Below are positions 24,267 to 36,203 of a stretch of 64,000 nt of DNA, piece after piece. The stretch's first letter is position 1. Every line of letters begins with the position of its first letter. A program made the position numbers and the translations under genes. The notes below the pieces were generated by a model. The model saw only the letters and a program-made list of their open reading frames with translations. It was not told where the DNA came from and made no database searches. The DNA comes from Filosporella fistucella (Eukaryota; Ascomycota; Leotiomycetes; Helotiales): contig JAQJZZ010000014.1 in the NCBI GenBank assembly GCA_030077755.1, positions 2,666,001 to 2,730,000 on the forward strand, written 5' to 3'.

Positions 24267-24477
24267 TCTGATTGCGTTGAGCGAGCAATCCTCCTCCTAC
24301 AACTGGCGGGTTCGGATTGTTGGAGTTCTGATTCTCCCAATCATTACAATCTATACGTCTGCAGAAGGGAAACATGAAAGCTAGGTATTCAATCTCGTCT
24401 TCTCTCATGTCATTTTTACAATCGCAAACCAAATCAGTATTGAGCAGATAATATTGAATATCTTTATTCGTTAACAA
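24267..24477 (-). pseudogene. possible orphan exon (gene relic)
   Basis: A 211-nt open segment on the minus strand is bounded by an acceptor (ACCTTAG before 24477) and a perfect donor (GTAAGT after 24267). The encoded peptide looks protein-like, with paired cysteines (LVCDCKNDMREDE, FCRRIDCNDW) followed by an Asn/Pro-rich stretch. There is no ATG start and no matching neighbour exon: downstream lies the tandem array, upstream the 3' end of the membrane-protein gene. It may be what is left of a gene interrupted by array growth. A chance frame is the alternative. Confidence 0.27.
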
Positions 24478-24594
24478 CTAAGGTATATCTTGTATGGTCA
24501 AACGCCGCGCTAACATCAAATGGTATCCGTCATCTTACACATCATAAGGAAATTCGTACTGGCGTCGAGCCTTCATCTCTCATCAGAGAATCAT

Positions 24595-26034
24595 CTATGC
24601 GTCACGAACTTCCCCAACCTTCCCAAGACCCGTTGGTGTCTTCTTCCGCGAATTATACCCATGCATGCTATTTCGAGGATGCCCATTCAAAATGAAATCG
24701 GGAATTGGAGGTGTCAAGGTCCTCTCTCCTCCAACCTGTTCTAGTCGATCCAATTCCTCTCTCTCCATCGCACGCCGAATACTATCCAAGCTATCGCTAT
24801 GCATAAGTGGGCTTGAAGGAAGACTACCACTCCTCATTCGATGAATAGAACGGATGCTGTGTCGATCCGATATCACTTGCCCAGCACCAGGAGCGGCGGT
24901 AACTATGGTTCCTGGAGTAGCAGCAGGAGGGGGCGTAGGGGAATCTGTTCTGAATAAGGGATGAATATGTGCTTCATTATTCGCACTCTCCGTCGGACTT
25001 GTGTTACGAGCAGTCTTGGGAAGATCCTTGTAGCTGGTCGCAGGGCTATAACTGCGACTTCTCTTTCTGGTCTTCGGAGGTTCTAGATCCAATGGAAAAC
25101 CAGGACTTGGACTTCTACTGCCTGTTGGACTTGCTGGAATGGTCTCGAGAAATCTTGGAGGGGTTGGTGAAGCTGAAGCAACAGCTTCTCGCGATTGGGG
25201 ATCTACTGCTGAAGTGTCCCATGAATCGAATCCATCTTCGATAGAGATACTCGTATCTCTATTCGATTCAATTGATTGGGGACGATATGGAGATCGATGG
25301 TTATGTTGTATGAGCTTGCTCTTGGAGGTAATAGGTCGCACAACCTGAGACAGCGAAGATCGAAACGAAGACATGGTATCGGAACCTGCCCTTGATCGGC
25401 CACTTGATGGGGGTGGAGACTTTGACTCCCCAGATGGTGTTGCACGGTGTCCAATACTTCTTTGAACACTGTCTGCTCGTGGTCGAGAAAACTCGTGCAT
25501 TTCGGGGAACGTTTGAGGCTCTGAATCTGGATGATAAGGTTGACTCTGTTGTTGGAAATCTTTCCGCTGAACAATAACCATGCAAATCACGAAAACTGCT
25601 TCCGATAACAATGAGATCGCCCAAACAATAAAGGCTCCAGTCACCAAGCTTTGCGTCGACGAATGAATGGTTCGTTTTGGGAGATCTGCAAGTCTCGTCC
25701 TCATCATTCCTAATAATATCGCTGATGCTACAGCAGATAGCAACCCGAATACTCCTCCGAATCCAGCCAATAGATAAGTATGATGCCTCCCATGCAGGAA
25801 GTCCTGAATATGGGCACCATTTCGATATCGAAATTGTCGTATCAGAAGTAAAGATAGTAATACTACTGTGAGTGCACCTAGCACCGAGGCAACGATAGCC
25901 ACCACATTCGTCTTGACCGGCGAAGCATTTCGAGAAAGCGTAACGGCAAAAATTATGTCGAAGGTCAACATTGCAACACCACTTGAGACGGCTAATGCGC
26001 CGAGTGCCATCGGCAACGCACGAGACATTGCCAT
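24595..26034 (-). CDS. four-helix membrane protein with long Ser/Pro-rich tail
   Basis: A single-exon frame gives 479 aa from the chosen start MAMSRALPM at 26034. A longer in-frame start exists at 26181, but the added residues break the expected N-terminal membrane topology. Four hydrophobic segments lie at about residues 8-31, 42-62, 88-110 and 130-153, followed by a ~320-residue polar tail rich in Ser, Pro and Arg with many SP/TP sites. This looks like a fungal-specific plasma- or internal-membrane protein whose tail is cytosolic and phosphorylated. The family has no name I can assign. Confidence 0.72.
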   Translation of the reverse strand: MAMSRALPMALGALAVSSGVAMLTFDIIFAVTLSRNASPVKTNVVAIVASVLGALTVVLLSLLLIRQFRYRNGAHIQDFLHGRHHTYLLAGFGGVFGLLSAVASAILLGMMRTRLADLPKRTIHSSTQSLVTGAFIVWAISLLSEAVFVICMVIVQRKDFQQQSQPYHPDSEPQTFPEMHEFSRPRADSVQRSIGHRATPSGESKSPPPSSGRSRAGSDTMSSFRSSLSQVVRPITSKSKLIQHNHRSPYRPQSIESNRDTSISIEDGFDSWDTSAVDPQSREAVASASPTPPRFLETIPASPTGSRSPSPGFPLDLEPPKTRKRSRSYSPATSYKDLPKTARNTSPTESANNEAHIHPLFRTDSPTPPPAATPGTIVTAAPGAGQVISDRHSIRSIHRMRSGSLPSSPLMHSDSLDSIRRAMEREELDRLEQVGGERTLTPPIPDFILNGHPRNSMHGYNSRKKTPTGLGKVGEVRDA

Positions 26035-29000
26035 GACTTCGTGGTAAAAAGAAAACAAATTAGAAATAAAGATGTTGTCGTCTGGAGTCGGTCCCAGAGA
26101 GCAACGATATATATAAAAGATCCTGGCGCAACAGTCTTTCGGAAACGATGTTGACAAGCTCAAACGAGTGATGACGAGCAAACAATATCTTGAACTCCGA
26201 TCAAAACAGTGCTCGAACTGCTGATTGCTCGACGAAGTCTCTCAAAGACCAAAAAATAAATCTCAACGTCGATTCCCCACGAGTTCTCTTCCCCTCTTCA
26301 CCTAGAAAATTCTCAAAGGGTAACACAACCCGTACCAATCCACTTCCCTGTGCGGCTGTTGTGTCCTGTATCTATTCGTCCTACCACGCACCACCTTTCC
26401 GTACCAAACTCTGTCAGTTCTTCGGAATTTGGAGATTCCTCTTGTGCACCACTAGGGTTCACCAGTAATGAGTTTCTGGGCTGGTTGCAGGCTGCAAGAG
26501 ATGAGACGCGGTCGCTTGAATCCCGTATACATGGGTTGAGAACGGGCAGTTGCAGGATGACAAAAGTGTACAGCTCGCGTGGTTATTGACAGTGACAACA
26601 GGTCGGTCTGAAAATCGGTCGTAATAGTTTATTTCTATTGCCGGTATTCTTGATAGGGTGAGACAGCAGAGGGATTTGCAATGATGTCGGATGATGTAGT
26701 TTTGCTTTCCAGCACAGCGGGGTCGGGTCTGTTGAAGCGTCGGTCGCCAGACGGGCTGTGTATATTGTTTATATCAAACCCCCCACCACGCGACTCTCGC
26801 CAGGATTCTGATTCCTCAACTCCTTCTCTCACAACAAGCAAATAAAATCCAATCCGGCGTTCACCAGACGAGACTCGTTCCGAAGGTGCCGCACGGAATC
26901 GATCGAACAATATAATATATCGTAAAACAAACCACGCGAGAACTTGCTCGAAAGTTGGGGTTGATGGGGATAAATAAGTTTTGCTATAACACCTTTGACA
27001 GTTAAGGTCAGGTAACTTATTATTCGCTGCTTACGCTCCGAGAGGTCGAGCCGCAACGCGTCGCGTGTGTGCTGAGAATTAACCCTGTCCTATCCCTTGT
27101 ACTGAGGTAGAGGTATCCTGTTATGCGAATCCCACCTAAGCAAGGCCAAACTGACGCGGGGTCAAGTAAACCTTGGTTCTTTGGTCCGGAAGGTTTATAT
27201 CTGCAGCTTGCTAAGATTAAAAGATGCAGGCAAGTTTTTCCGATTTTGCGTGGCGTGGAATAGGGTGAGGTAACATGTGCTTTCTTATGGGTAGGGTTTC
27301 GATTTTTTAGCCAGTTTGTCCGCGAGAATGAGGTGTGTAGCCGTGCCAGTGAGGTGGGACAGTAAACGCGGCGATGAGGGTAAAGAGTGTTTGATTGGGT
27401 GATCTGTGGAATTCGATACTTATTCGGCGTGTTGGATGACAGGTCGGTAGGTTAAGTCGTGGATTTGGAGGTATATTACTTTCGAAGGAACTGTCAGAGG
27501 GCTGGCCCGATTTGGATTGATGGCTGACTGATTGATTGCTGTATATATGAGGACCCAGATATAGTGATATGAACGAGTGACGGTGACAGAGAGACAGAAA
27601 AGACAGTTGACGATAATTGAAAGGAGAGAGGAAAGGATCAAAAAAAGAGTATTCGAGAGAAGCAGACTTTTTGTTTATAGTCATCTAGGATTATTCAATT
27701 ATAAGTGGTCTGTTCGCATTTGTTATGATGACCTATCCTACCTATCATCTCATCTCATCCCTCCCTTCCCTCACCATTCGTGTTCCGCTCCAGGCCTCCA
27801 TACAAAAACCGGCATTCCCTGCACCGTCATCAGCGCTTTGGTGGAATATTGGGCCAGGCATGGATGGGGCTGCTTTGGGGCTTTCCTCACAAGGCCTTTA
27901 GAGTAGTACAAGTAGAAGCCAATGCCGCGCTCCAGGTTTGTACCATGTTCGGAAATTTTGCAGCTCTCACAAGCAAGAGCTCTCCCCACTTACGCACTGC
28001 GCTCTCAGCAGTGGAACGGCCTGTGCAGAAGGAAGGGATCAAGCCTCAGACGATCTCTGTCTATCCTTGCGCCATTCCTCCGCCGTTGCGATTGGATGGT
28101 GGCGATTTACGGAGGTATGCTAGATCCAGGTCACGTTGCTTGAAACGCCGGTGTACCTCAGAGATGGGGAATATTATTTCGTTATTCCTACTGTTGAGAT
28201 GTTTGAGAGGTCTAGATATCAGAAGGTATCTGGGGGTTCTTCTCATATCCGCCTACGTTACCCAATAGCAATCATAAGATGAGATGAACATTGTTTCTTC
28301 TGACCGTTTATGGTTCATCCGTATGCAATCAGCTTTCACGGGGTACCTAGTAACTGTGGATCCAGTACCATATCCAGAAGCTCTTGCTTGGACACTCAAC
28401 TCGTACGACGAGCCAAAGCCAATTCCGAAACCCATCCCATCCCATCCACAAACCACAATTCAATTCAATTCAATCTCACTCTTTCTCACCACCCTATGAA
28501 TTCCCTTATTCCCCTCCCAGGATCCTCATCCTCACTATCCGAGAGCTATTCTTATTATTACAGGTGCAGCTGCCAAGTTCCACAGCATTAGCGGTAAGTG
28601 GGCCAGGTATCCTTTCAACCCTCATTTCAAATTTCCACTTCTCGAGATGCAACAAGGAAGATTCTAGTTAAGAAAGGTTCAGGACGGAGTACGGATGACA
28701 TGACAGTTTGCAGGAAAGAAGCTGTCATCCTGACAATATGGAAAGAAGGGGGATTATGAATAATAATTAGACATCGAGGGCTGTCAAACCCGCTGAATCT
28801 GTGGAGGGTGTTATTTATTTAACTCCACCGCTTTCCATAAAAATGGGGTTCTTTCAATATCTAGAGGCAAGCAAGGGAGGGTAGCTTGAGGGGAAGTTTT
28901 CCGAGGTTCAAAGTGGGAGGGAGTTTGTTCAGCCTTGAGATGAGATGAGATCCGTAATCCCCGAGATTTTCATTCTCAATCAAGCCCAGGCCGACCGATG

Positions 29001-32000
29001 AGATCATACACGATCACGATCACGATCGGTGGATCTAAATTACCTTGATAGAACAAAGATAGATTCCGAAGCAAAATTTTCTATTTTCTTTCTAATCTGA
29101 TCTATCAGCATCCACGAGTTACGATGTCAAGCTGAACGCCTACGGTAAAGGCTGCCGCCACGATATTCTTTTTATGCACGAATTCTTGGGGTGGAGGGCA
29201 CATTTTTTATTGAGAGATTTGCATAATTAATTGATCGATTCAGCTCTATTTTCTTCTACAGAGGATTTTCTTTCTGAAATATTTTCTCAAAAATTGAATG
29301 GGTATATGTGTCCCCTATTTCTACCAGCAGCTAGAATCTAGACAAACAAAGGTATGTAGAATACTCTTGCATGACGTTGGCTTCTCAATTGAGGCATATT
29401 GCCTCCTCGCCCGAAAATAAAAAAGGAATTACGCTATGCAGTATCCATAGCTCCTGCAGGACAGTGCAGCTACATAAATTCTCGAATTAGCACAAGCAGG
29501 CCCAGGCAAGCAAGCAGCACAAAATCAACCGAAAAAGAAAAATATGGCCCCAGAAGCAGCGCTCTCACTCCCACTCTCATCCGATCCATCCTCCATACAG
29601 TAGCATGCAACATCAACATTTAAATTCCCGCAGCATGGCCCTCTCTGCACCCCGAGCACAAACCGGAGAATTTCCTCTCTTCGGGAGTTGTCACTGCGAA
29701 CAGACGATGCTGAAACATAATATTTTCTTTTAGGTTAGTGATAGATAGCCAATTGACGCGTAGATGGTACCATAACAAAGCCTCTTCTGGACTTAAGGTG
29801 CGTTTCGAAATTTGGTACGCTAATTTTTGGTGTGTCTGTCCTTTTTGGGTGAGATGAGGGTTTGGAGGTGGTATGGATGGAGGGAGGCAGCTGAGTGGCA
29901 AATGCAAATGCAGGTACCGTGTGAGTGAGTGGAGACAGGTCACGACCGCGGAACGAACATCCTCGTGAAACGAACGGGAATGTTGTTTTTAACTTTTCTC
30001 TCCCCGGATTTTGAAATCATTGAAGGAGGGAGAGAGAGTTTGAGATGTATTGAATGATGATGTATATCAGACGAAGGTTTCTGATCTTCGGTAGTCTAGA
30101 TGGTTAAGAGAGTCTGTTACATGCAGTTTGATATCCATTTAATTCTTCTACGAAAGCTTTTTCACCGATAGTGCGTTTTCCGACTTTTTCTCTCGTCGGA
30201 TAGCGGCCGGCAAAGCTAGTCCAGTCCGTGATGCTGCAGCGGAATTGCAGGCCGAACATTGAAGAAAAGCCTTGAAACGAAACTATTTTTCGCTCTTGGA
30301 CTTCAACAGGTTGAGCGGGAAGGGGCCGCTCCTCGTGCGTTCAATTGTTCAAAGATTCGTTTCTTTGGTTCCGGTTCCCAAAGATATGAAGATGGACTGA
30401 GCAGCTGTGAAGCAGCTAGAAGTTCCCTGAGGTTCTGAGGAATATACTTTTCTAGCTTGTTACAAGTGCTGCAGGGACGAGAATCATGATGCTAGAGTGT
30501 GGAGGATCAGCCTGCATCGGGGTCCCTAAAGACTCTGCAACGTTCGTCCCTTTTATTCAGTGCTGAGATACGATATCTACTGTAATGTATGAAATGGGGG
30601 TGCGGCCCTGTTGGTACTTTGAAAGAATCAATCGGAGAATCTGGTATCTGCACTGGTCGAATTTCGATCCGCTGGGCGAGCAATCTTGATTCTGCGGTTG
30701 GTCAATGAGGTTGTCAGCAGAGCTGGATTCTCTAAGAAAACGGTATGTGTTCAAAGGAAGTTTACAATACCGTTTACTCGGAGATTTTAGCGGTACTGAT
30801 ACCCTTGGAAAACTAGTCGTAGAATCTAGATTCTGTACTTAGTTCATTCTAGTTTTATTGGGCTAGAAATCCTAACTCTACGGCATGTTAATGGAGAGTG
30901 TTAAGGTAGCGAAATTCCGAGGAAACGTCATGAATTCAAAGGGAATCGATCATACCATACTGAGCGAGAGATTTTAGCCCCTAATACTCTTGCATAACAA
31001 GTCGTAGAGTCTGGGTTTCCTACTTAAACCACTCTAGTTGTTCAGGACGAGAAATCCCAAGTCTACAATTTGAATCGAGACTGTTGATCTGGTATGTACT
31101 GAGAAGAAAATTTGTCCCAACCAAACTTTTCCAAGGTTTCCCAGGAGTGCTTTGATGCCTGAAAGTTAACTTTGGCTGTCGTCGTCCAGCAATACTAACG
31201 AACTGCTTCCTCAATCCAGCCTTAGTCGATTTCCCTTCAAAGTGGTGGTGCTGGACATCATCCAAATGGCTTTCGACGAGATCGGATAGGGTTCGATGAT
31301 CTGATTTGCTGGTCGATAACCGATCTCTGCGCTTTGATATTTCATGCATTGTCCACGATTTCATCGACCCTATACATTTGCCACGTTTGTTGATCAGATC
31401 TTGTCCTTTTCACAACACAAAACATTCTCGATTGAGGAAATGTTGGGGGCTGCTGTTGAGTACTTTATGTGAAGTACAACCCTTCAAGAGGAAAGTTCGG
31501 CTTGAATACTCCCTGTACAAATAAAACGCCGAGTCAAAGTTATATGTGGCATTTATTGACATTCCTGGAAGATGGCGGCATACGAGTACATTGGGTCGTA
31601 TCTTTGGGCCGTCGGCAAGATCCATTTCCATACTTGCTTGCGAACGCCCTTTGAAAAGAACCCTACCTTCGTACAACACTCAGGAACATTTATAACCCCG
31701 TCAAGTAGACAGCGGGCCGTTCCAGAGCATGTGTGCCAAATCTGTAATGGATGGAAACTTACTTTCTTTCATCTGCTTTGACTACGGCCCTATTCTCAAT
31801 TCTGAAACATGGATCATGGCAAAAGGAAATAGTATTTTCTGGGCTGTGTTGTTTTTCCTTGCTGAAAGTGGACGGCCCGCCTCTTTTGCTTTTCTTCCCG
31901 TGCTGTGTTCAGCTGGATAGACATATTTTGCGAGACATTTCGAAATTTCATACATAACTTAGAAGTATTCGGTCCGTCCAATGATATCCTAGCTATTACC

Positions 32001-32394
32001 GAACAGTTCCAGGAACAAAATCAAAGTGTGTATGTCCGAACTGGGGATGTTTTGTTCCTAGATCACCTGACCTTGTCCAGACTCATCGATTCTTTAACCT
32101 CGTGGCAGTGACATATAACGGTTGATAGTAATTGTTTTTGCTTCATTTCAGGCGGTACCGTTAGAACTCTTAGATATAAATAGATAGTCGTCTTTCTCTT
32201 CCAGCTATATCATGCTATTTTCTCGACACATCCAACAATTTCGTGGTTCGTGTGTATCATTTCAACATCACCCTTCAACCACCGCCCAACACTCCCTTCA
32301 GTAACTTCAACAGTCGATCCTCATCTTCCTTCCCAGCTTTCAAGATCTAAATTCTCAAAGATCCATTTTAGGAAACGATATCCTGTCCATCTTA
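26035..32394. other. gene-poor 6.4-kb region
   Basis: No frame with a recognisable domain or consistent exon structure on either strand; the longest plus-strand frame (27780-28268) is featureless and Arg-rich. Simple sequence occurs at about 28433-28470 (CATCC and ATTCA runs) and 29010-29028 (GATCAC repeats). One diverged duplication at 30776-31068 is listed separately. Likely long promoters, UTRs or non-coding transcripts. Confidence 0.5.
30776..31068 (+). repeat. diverged tandem duplication, period about 187 bp
   Basis: Two copies share GAGATTTTAGC (30781 and 30968), then TAATACTCTTG-like, ACTAGTCGTAGAATCT or ACAAGTCGTAGAGTCT, CATTCTAGTT or CACTCTAGTT, and GAAATCC..A..TCTAC. The homologous part is about 105 bp in each copy. 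Not coding as far as seen. Confidence 0.65.
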
Positions 32395-32737
32395 ATGTCT
32401 CAGGTAAGTGCCGCAAACATGTGTTTTTGAACGCCACAGGCGAGATACATAAAGCCACATCCACATTTTCAACTCGCTTCCACCATGAATCTTCCAATTC
32501 TCATGGAATGCTCGCCAGAAGCTTAATGGAACTTTCCCTTCGTATTATGACCAATCACGGTGTCTCCGTGCCTTTCTTTCTGTCTCAATTACCCCTCTCC
32601 CTCAAATGTTATGGGCGCCGCCAAAAGTCCCATTCAAGGGAATCAACAACGATATCCTGTTCCACCCCGCCAACTTTATACTCCGACTTGAGGCTCTATA
32701 TACGGCCGTAAGAGAATTGGACCGGCTGGTGCCGTAG
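32395..32737 (+). CDS. candidate small two-exon gene, unknown function
   Basis: ATG-TCT-CAG at 32395 is followed at once by a perfect donor, GTAAGTG. Splicing to the CAG ending at 32518 opens a frame to the TAG at 32735-32737. The predicted product has 75 residues (exons 32395-32403 and 32519-32737) with segments such as GTFPSYYDQSRCLRAF and PANFILRLEALYTAVREL, which look protein-like. The 115-bp intron is longer than most here. No family was recognised, and a competing 153-codon frame at 32250-32711 overlaps it. Confidence 0.25.
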
Positions 32738-33203
32738 TGACAAATACTTGTCCTGCAAAATTGCGGAGAAACAGCCCTTTTTCACATTCCAAGCCCTAAG
32801 AGTATGTTTTCAACCCTGTAAACATCCAGCCAGAGGTAGGACCGAGACTATTCTACAATGATCTCAAGTGGACGGTCTACATCGGGTGGGCGACTCAGTG
32901 AGGAGACTGGAGGATGGTATGTGATTACTATCCTTCCTAATTAATTGTCCACCAACGGCCTTTTCCACAGACATTAGAAGCATGAAATATCGTTGACCAT
33001 ACATAAAAGGAACTCCCTTCTTTCCAGACCTTCTTCTCGACTTCCCTGCTCGCTACGTCAGAAGAACACGGTTGAACCGACTTCTCGGGTTTTCGCATCT
33101 CTGCACTACATCGCATATATGCACCCTCTCCGATTCGTGTAACCAGATTCAGCTTTACGTCCGTACCACTCGCAACACAACACGCACTGATCAACCCTTC
33201 ACC

Positions 33204-34133
33204 ATGGCCTCACCAACACTTCCAAACAATAGCAACCTACCGAAACAATTCCTCTTGTTCACTCACCTCCCTACCGAACTTCGCCTCAAGATATATACTC
33301 TCTCGCTTCCTTCATCTCGATTAGTTCCAATCCACTATCTCTCACCAACTCGCTCTCCCCTCCGCAACTCACCATACCATACCATACATCAAGGCTGTAC
33401 CTCTCCAGCCCCCATCCCGGCTCTCCTCCACGTCTCCCGCGAAGCTCGTTCCCTAGCTCAAGAGCACTATTCCCTCCTCTTTCCCCTCTGCGGTCCACCC
33501 ACTTCCTTCCCTTCTAAAATCTGGTTCCGGACTCGCCTTTCAGAAAGCGGTGATTCACACGATATACTCTATTTTCCATCCGTACCCAGCACACATGATC
33601 CTCATGCCTCGTCCAAGCACTTTGAACATGCTTGTATGCTTCTGCATCCCGCTTCGCTAGCACAGGTGCATGTATTAGCTGTGCATGAAGATATATTTCT
33701 GGAATATAGTAAGAGAAGAAGAGCACTGTGTTTACAGCGAGGACAGGAGGGGGGAGAGGGAATAGATGGGATGACGGGAAAGTGTCTGAGGGATTTTTGG
33801 GAGGGGGTTAGAAGGAGGTTTAGGAATGTTGAAGAAATTGTCTTTGTGGGCGAGGGGAGGGAAGATGATGTTTTGAGTGAGGAAGAGAGGCGTATCTCTG
33901 CAAGTGAGATGACGATGGGATCGAGGGGACGGAAAAGAGGAGAAAGTTTCGAAGAAAAGATCGGGAGGGTTGTACTTGGTCTCGAGGCAGAGACTGGATG
34001 GGTGGCTCCAAGATGGCGAGTTCTTTCCCCACGAGAAACGAGAGATGTCGAGATGGTCGATTGCCCTCAATTCAGCCAACTTGTTAGCAGAGTGAATTTT
34101 ACGCTCGTGGATGCTATTAACTCTTCGTTTTGA
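33204..34133 (+). CDS. 2EXR-domain protein
   Basis: A single exon of 309 aa from the ATG at 33204; an in-frame extension to 33072 exists, but the 2EXR motif normally starts within the first ~20 residues. The domain begins FTHLPTELRLKIYTLSLPSSRLVPI and continues with PALLHVSREARSLAQEHY, the classic 2EXR pattern. This F-box-like family is greatly expanded in Pezizomycotina; most members have no known function. The C-terminal half is charged (RRRFRNVEEIVFVGEG). An antisense frame is a shadow. Confidence 0.82.
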   Translation: MASPTLPNNSNLPKQFLLFTHLPTELRLKIYTLSLPSSRLVPIHYLSPTRSPLRNSPYHTIHQGCTSPAPIPALLHVSREARSLAQEHYSLLFPLCGPPTSFPSKIWFRTRLSESGDSHDILYFPSVPSTHDPHASSKHFEHACMLLHPASLAQVHVLAVHEDIFLEYSKRRRALCLQRGQEGGEGIDGMTGKCLRDFWEGVRRRFRNVEEIVFVGEGREDDVLSEEERRISASEMTMGSRGRKRGESFEEKIGRVVLGLEAETGWVAPRWRVLSPRETRDVEMVDCPQFSQLVSRVNFTLVDAINSSF

Positions 34134-34664
34134 GAGCTGTACTTTGATGTTATGGATTTTTAACGATTATTTGAATATGTATTGTAATATAGATTGTACG
34201 GATATTGGGTAGGGAATATGTGTGTTTGGGCTTTGGATCTGGGTTTGAATTTGGATGTATACTATTATGGGTTATGACTTTTAGGTCTTTTAGACTCTTC
34301 AGATGTATTGTATTATATGGTTGGGTTTAGGATTCCAGGTCTGCGAGAAATTTGATCAGGCTTTGGAACATTCACAAAGAGAAGAGTGCAGTGAATAAAT
34401 TACCTCTTCTCTCCGTGATGATAATTTAGAATGTCGTAGTAAGCAGTGTCTACTGTGCAGTTCTTATTAAAAATCGTCATGCATATGAGGTATTCTATCA
34501 TGTGAGTAGGCAAAGGAAAACCATCCGTAACTTTTCCAGTACTGAATTCTCCATCAAAACAAAAAGTAAAGAATCACAACACTATTGCCAAAGCCAACGA
34601 GACAACTGAACGCCGAAGGAAGATCAGGTCCCAAATGAAAACTCATCCAACTCAAATATTTGCA
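34134..34664. other. intergenic between converging genes
   Basis: AT-rich 3' flanks of the 2EXR gene and of the regulator-like gene, which converge here. No gene seen. Confidence 0.5.
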
Positions 34665-36203
34665 TTAAGGGGTGCTTCCACTCATAGTCGTGTCCGAAGT
34701 CTCACCAGATTCCTCACTACCCTGGCTTCCCACTCCACTCTGAACCCCAGTAGATTTCGGCTGTCTCTCTGGCCAGATGAAAGCCTTAGCAGCGGCCATG
34801 ATGCCATTTTGATCCTCAATCTTTCTGACAATCAATATCCTGGTAGCCTGCTGAGCAAAGAACGGCCGGTCCCTGAAGTCAGCTACACGGCCACATATAA
34901 ACATCTGCCAAAGTAACAAATCTTGAAAGGTTGCTAGAAGCACACTCAAATCCGGACAAAGTTCCAGAGCAGTCTTGACTCTGTTGGCCAGCATTGCATT
35001 CATACCAAGTTCCTTGGGCAATTCTCGTAGCGTCTCGTAGATATAGATGCAGCATGTCCATCCAAAAGTCCGGAATATTGCATGTTGAGGAGCTTTATCG
35101 TCTTCGACATACCATAAGGCATGAACCATTCGTTCCAAAACTTCCACTCGATCGGTAAATTGTATATCCGTTGCGGAAGGCGTATCTAAACGTACTGATC
35201 CATCATGTACATCATCAAGCAATTGGGAAATATTTCGAAGGCCCCAGAGTACTGTTGCTGCTTGTGCTGCAAATGGAGAAGAACCTGCATAATTGTATAA
35301 CCTTGTCTCAAAGGTTTTGGTGTATAATTCGGTGTCAGGACTCATACGGCCGAAATATTGCAGTGGATTCGTCAAATCTACTGCAGGTACCAGCACTGGC
35401 TTCCTCATCAATGCAATTGATGCTGAGAGATCGGTCCTAACTTAGTCAGACATGTACCTATGACAATACTCGGCCCAGCCGAGCATATCGAACATGGCTT
35501 ACAGGTAAACATGTCTCTTGGTATGCAGTCCCAGCTCCGCGGTATCCAATCCCCCAGCCGCCTCCACGATCTGAAGGAGCCCATTAATATGTGTCAATGC
35601 CGTTTCGGCCCGTCCCTCGAAGGACTGCATAACGTTAGCTTGGTACATCGGAAATACGCCTCCGGATCCATACTTCCTGCTGAGAAAATACAGCTATTGT
35701 ATTTATTGTCCCCTCATCGTGTGCACCCTCCCTGATCCTCTCGTTGAGTAGCCGAATAGCCTGTCCTCGGTGATGAAAGAAGCTTGGAGGAAGATCGACT
35801 TGTTGCAGGTACGCGGCATGGGACGAGGTAGATGATATGACGGCATGAAAGAAGACCTCATCTCTGACTGCAAGGGGATACCATTCGAATCGGGGGCCGC
35901 AGTTGGTGACGCTGCGTTCGGAAACTACAGTAACATCTGATTTATAAGCTTTGTGCATACAATCGGCAGTCTTGGGAGGAGTCGGTACATACAATGATAG
36001 ATCAAGAAACGAAGTTGTGAATCCTCTAGTTCTGATCTTGGAACGTATGGAGCCACTGCTCTAGATCGAGGATTTCGTAAAAGACGGACGTCGGTCGTTT
36101 CTGTTTCGTTCTTAGGCCTGCTTCTTCCCCGCTGTTTGTGTCGAACATGCAGACCTAAGGAGACTTTGAATTGTTTAGGACTACCACCCCCATGGGGATT
36201 CAT
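34665..36203 (-). CDS. fungal transcription-factor-domain protein without zinc cluster
   Basis: Exons 36203-35993, 35936-35674, 35624-35503 and 35436-34665 sum to 1368 nt (455 aa). The body resembles the Fungal_trans_2-type regulatory region of Zn2Cys6 proteins: an early FEWYPLAVRDEVFFHAVIS, then ALTHINGLLQIVEAAGGLD and LGLHTKRHVYL, followed by a helical C-terminal half with FRTFGWTCCIYIYETLREL. No CysX2CysX6 zinc cluster is present in the visible N-terminus, which is instead basic and short (HVRHKQRGRSRPK). Such proteins are common in ascomycetes and are probably regulators or cofactors. A missing upstream exon is possible. Start chosen at the first ATG in frame. Confidence 0.68.

Noticed and set aside
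27780..28268. 162-codon plus-strand frame in the gene-poor region
   Set aside because: Arg-rich and featureless, with competing frames on both strands and no splice or family evidence.
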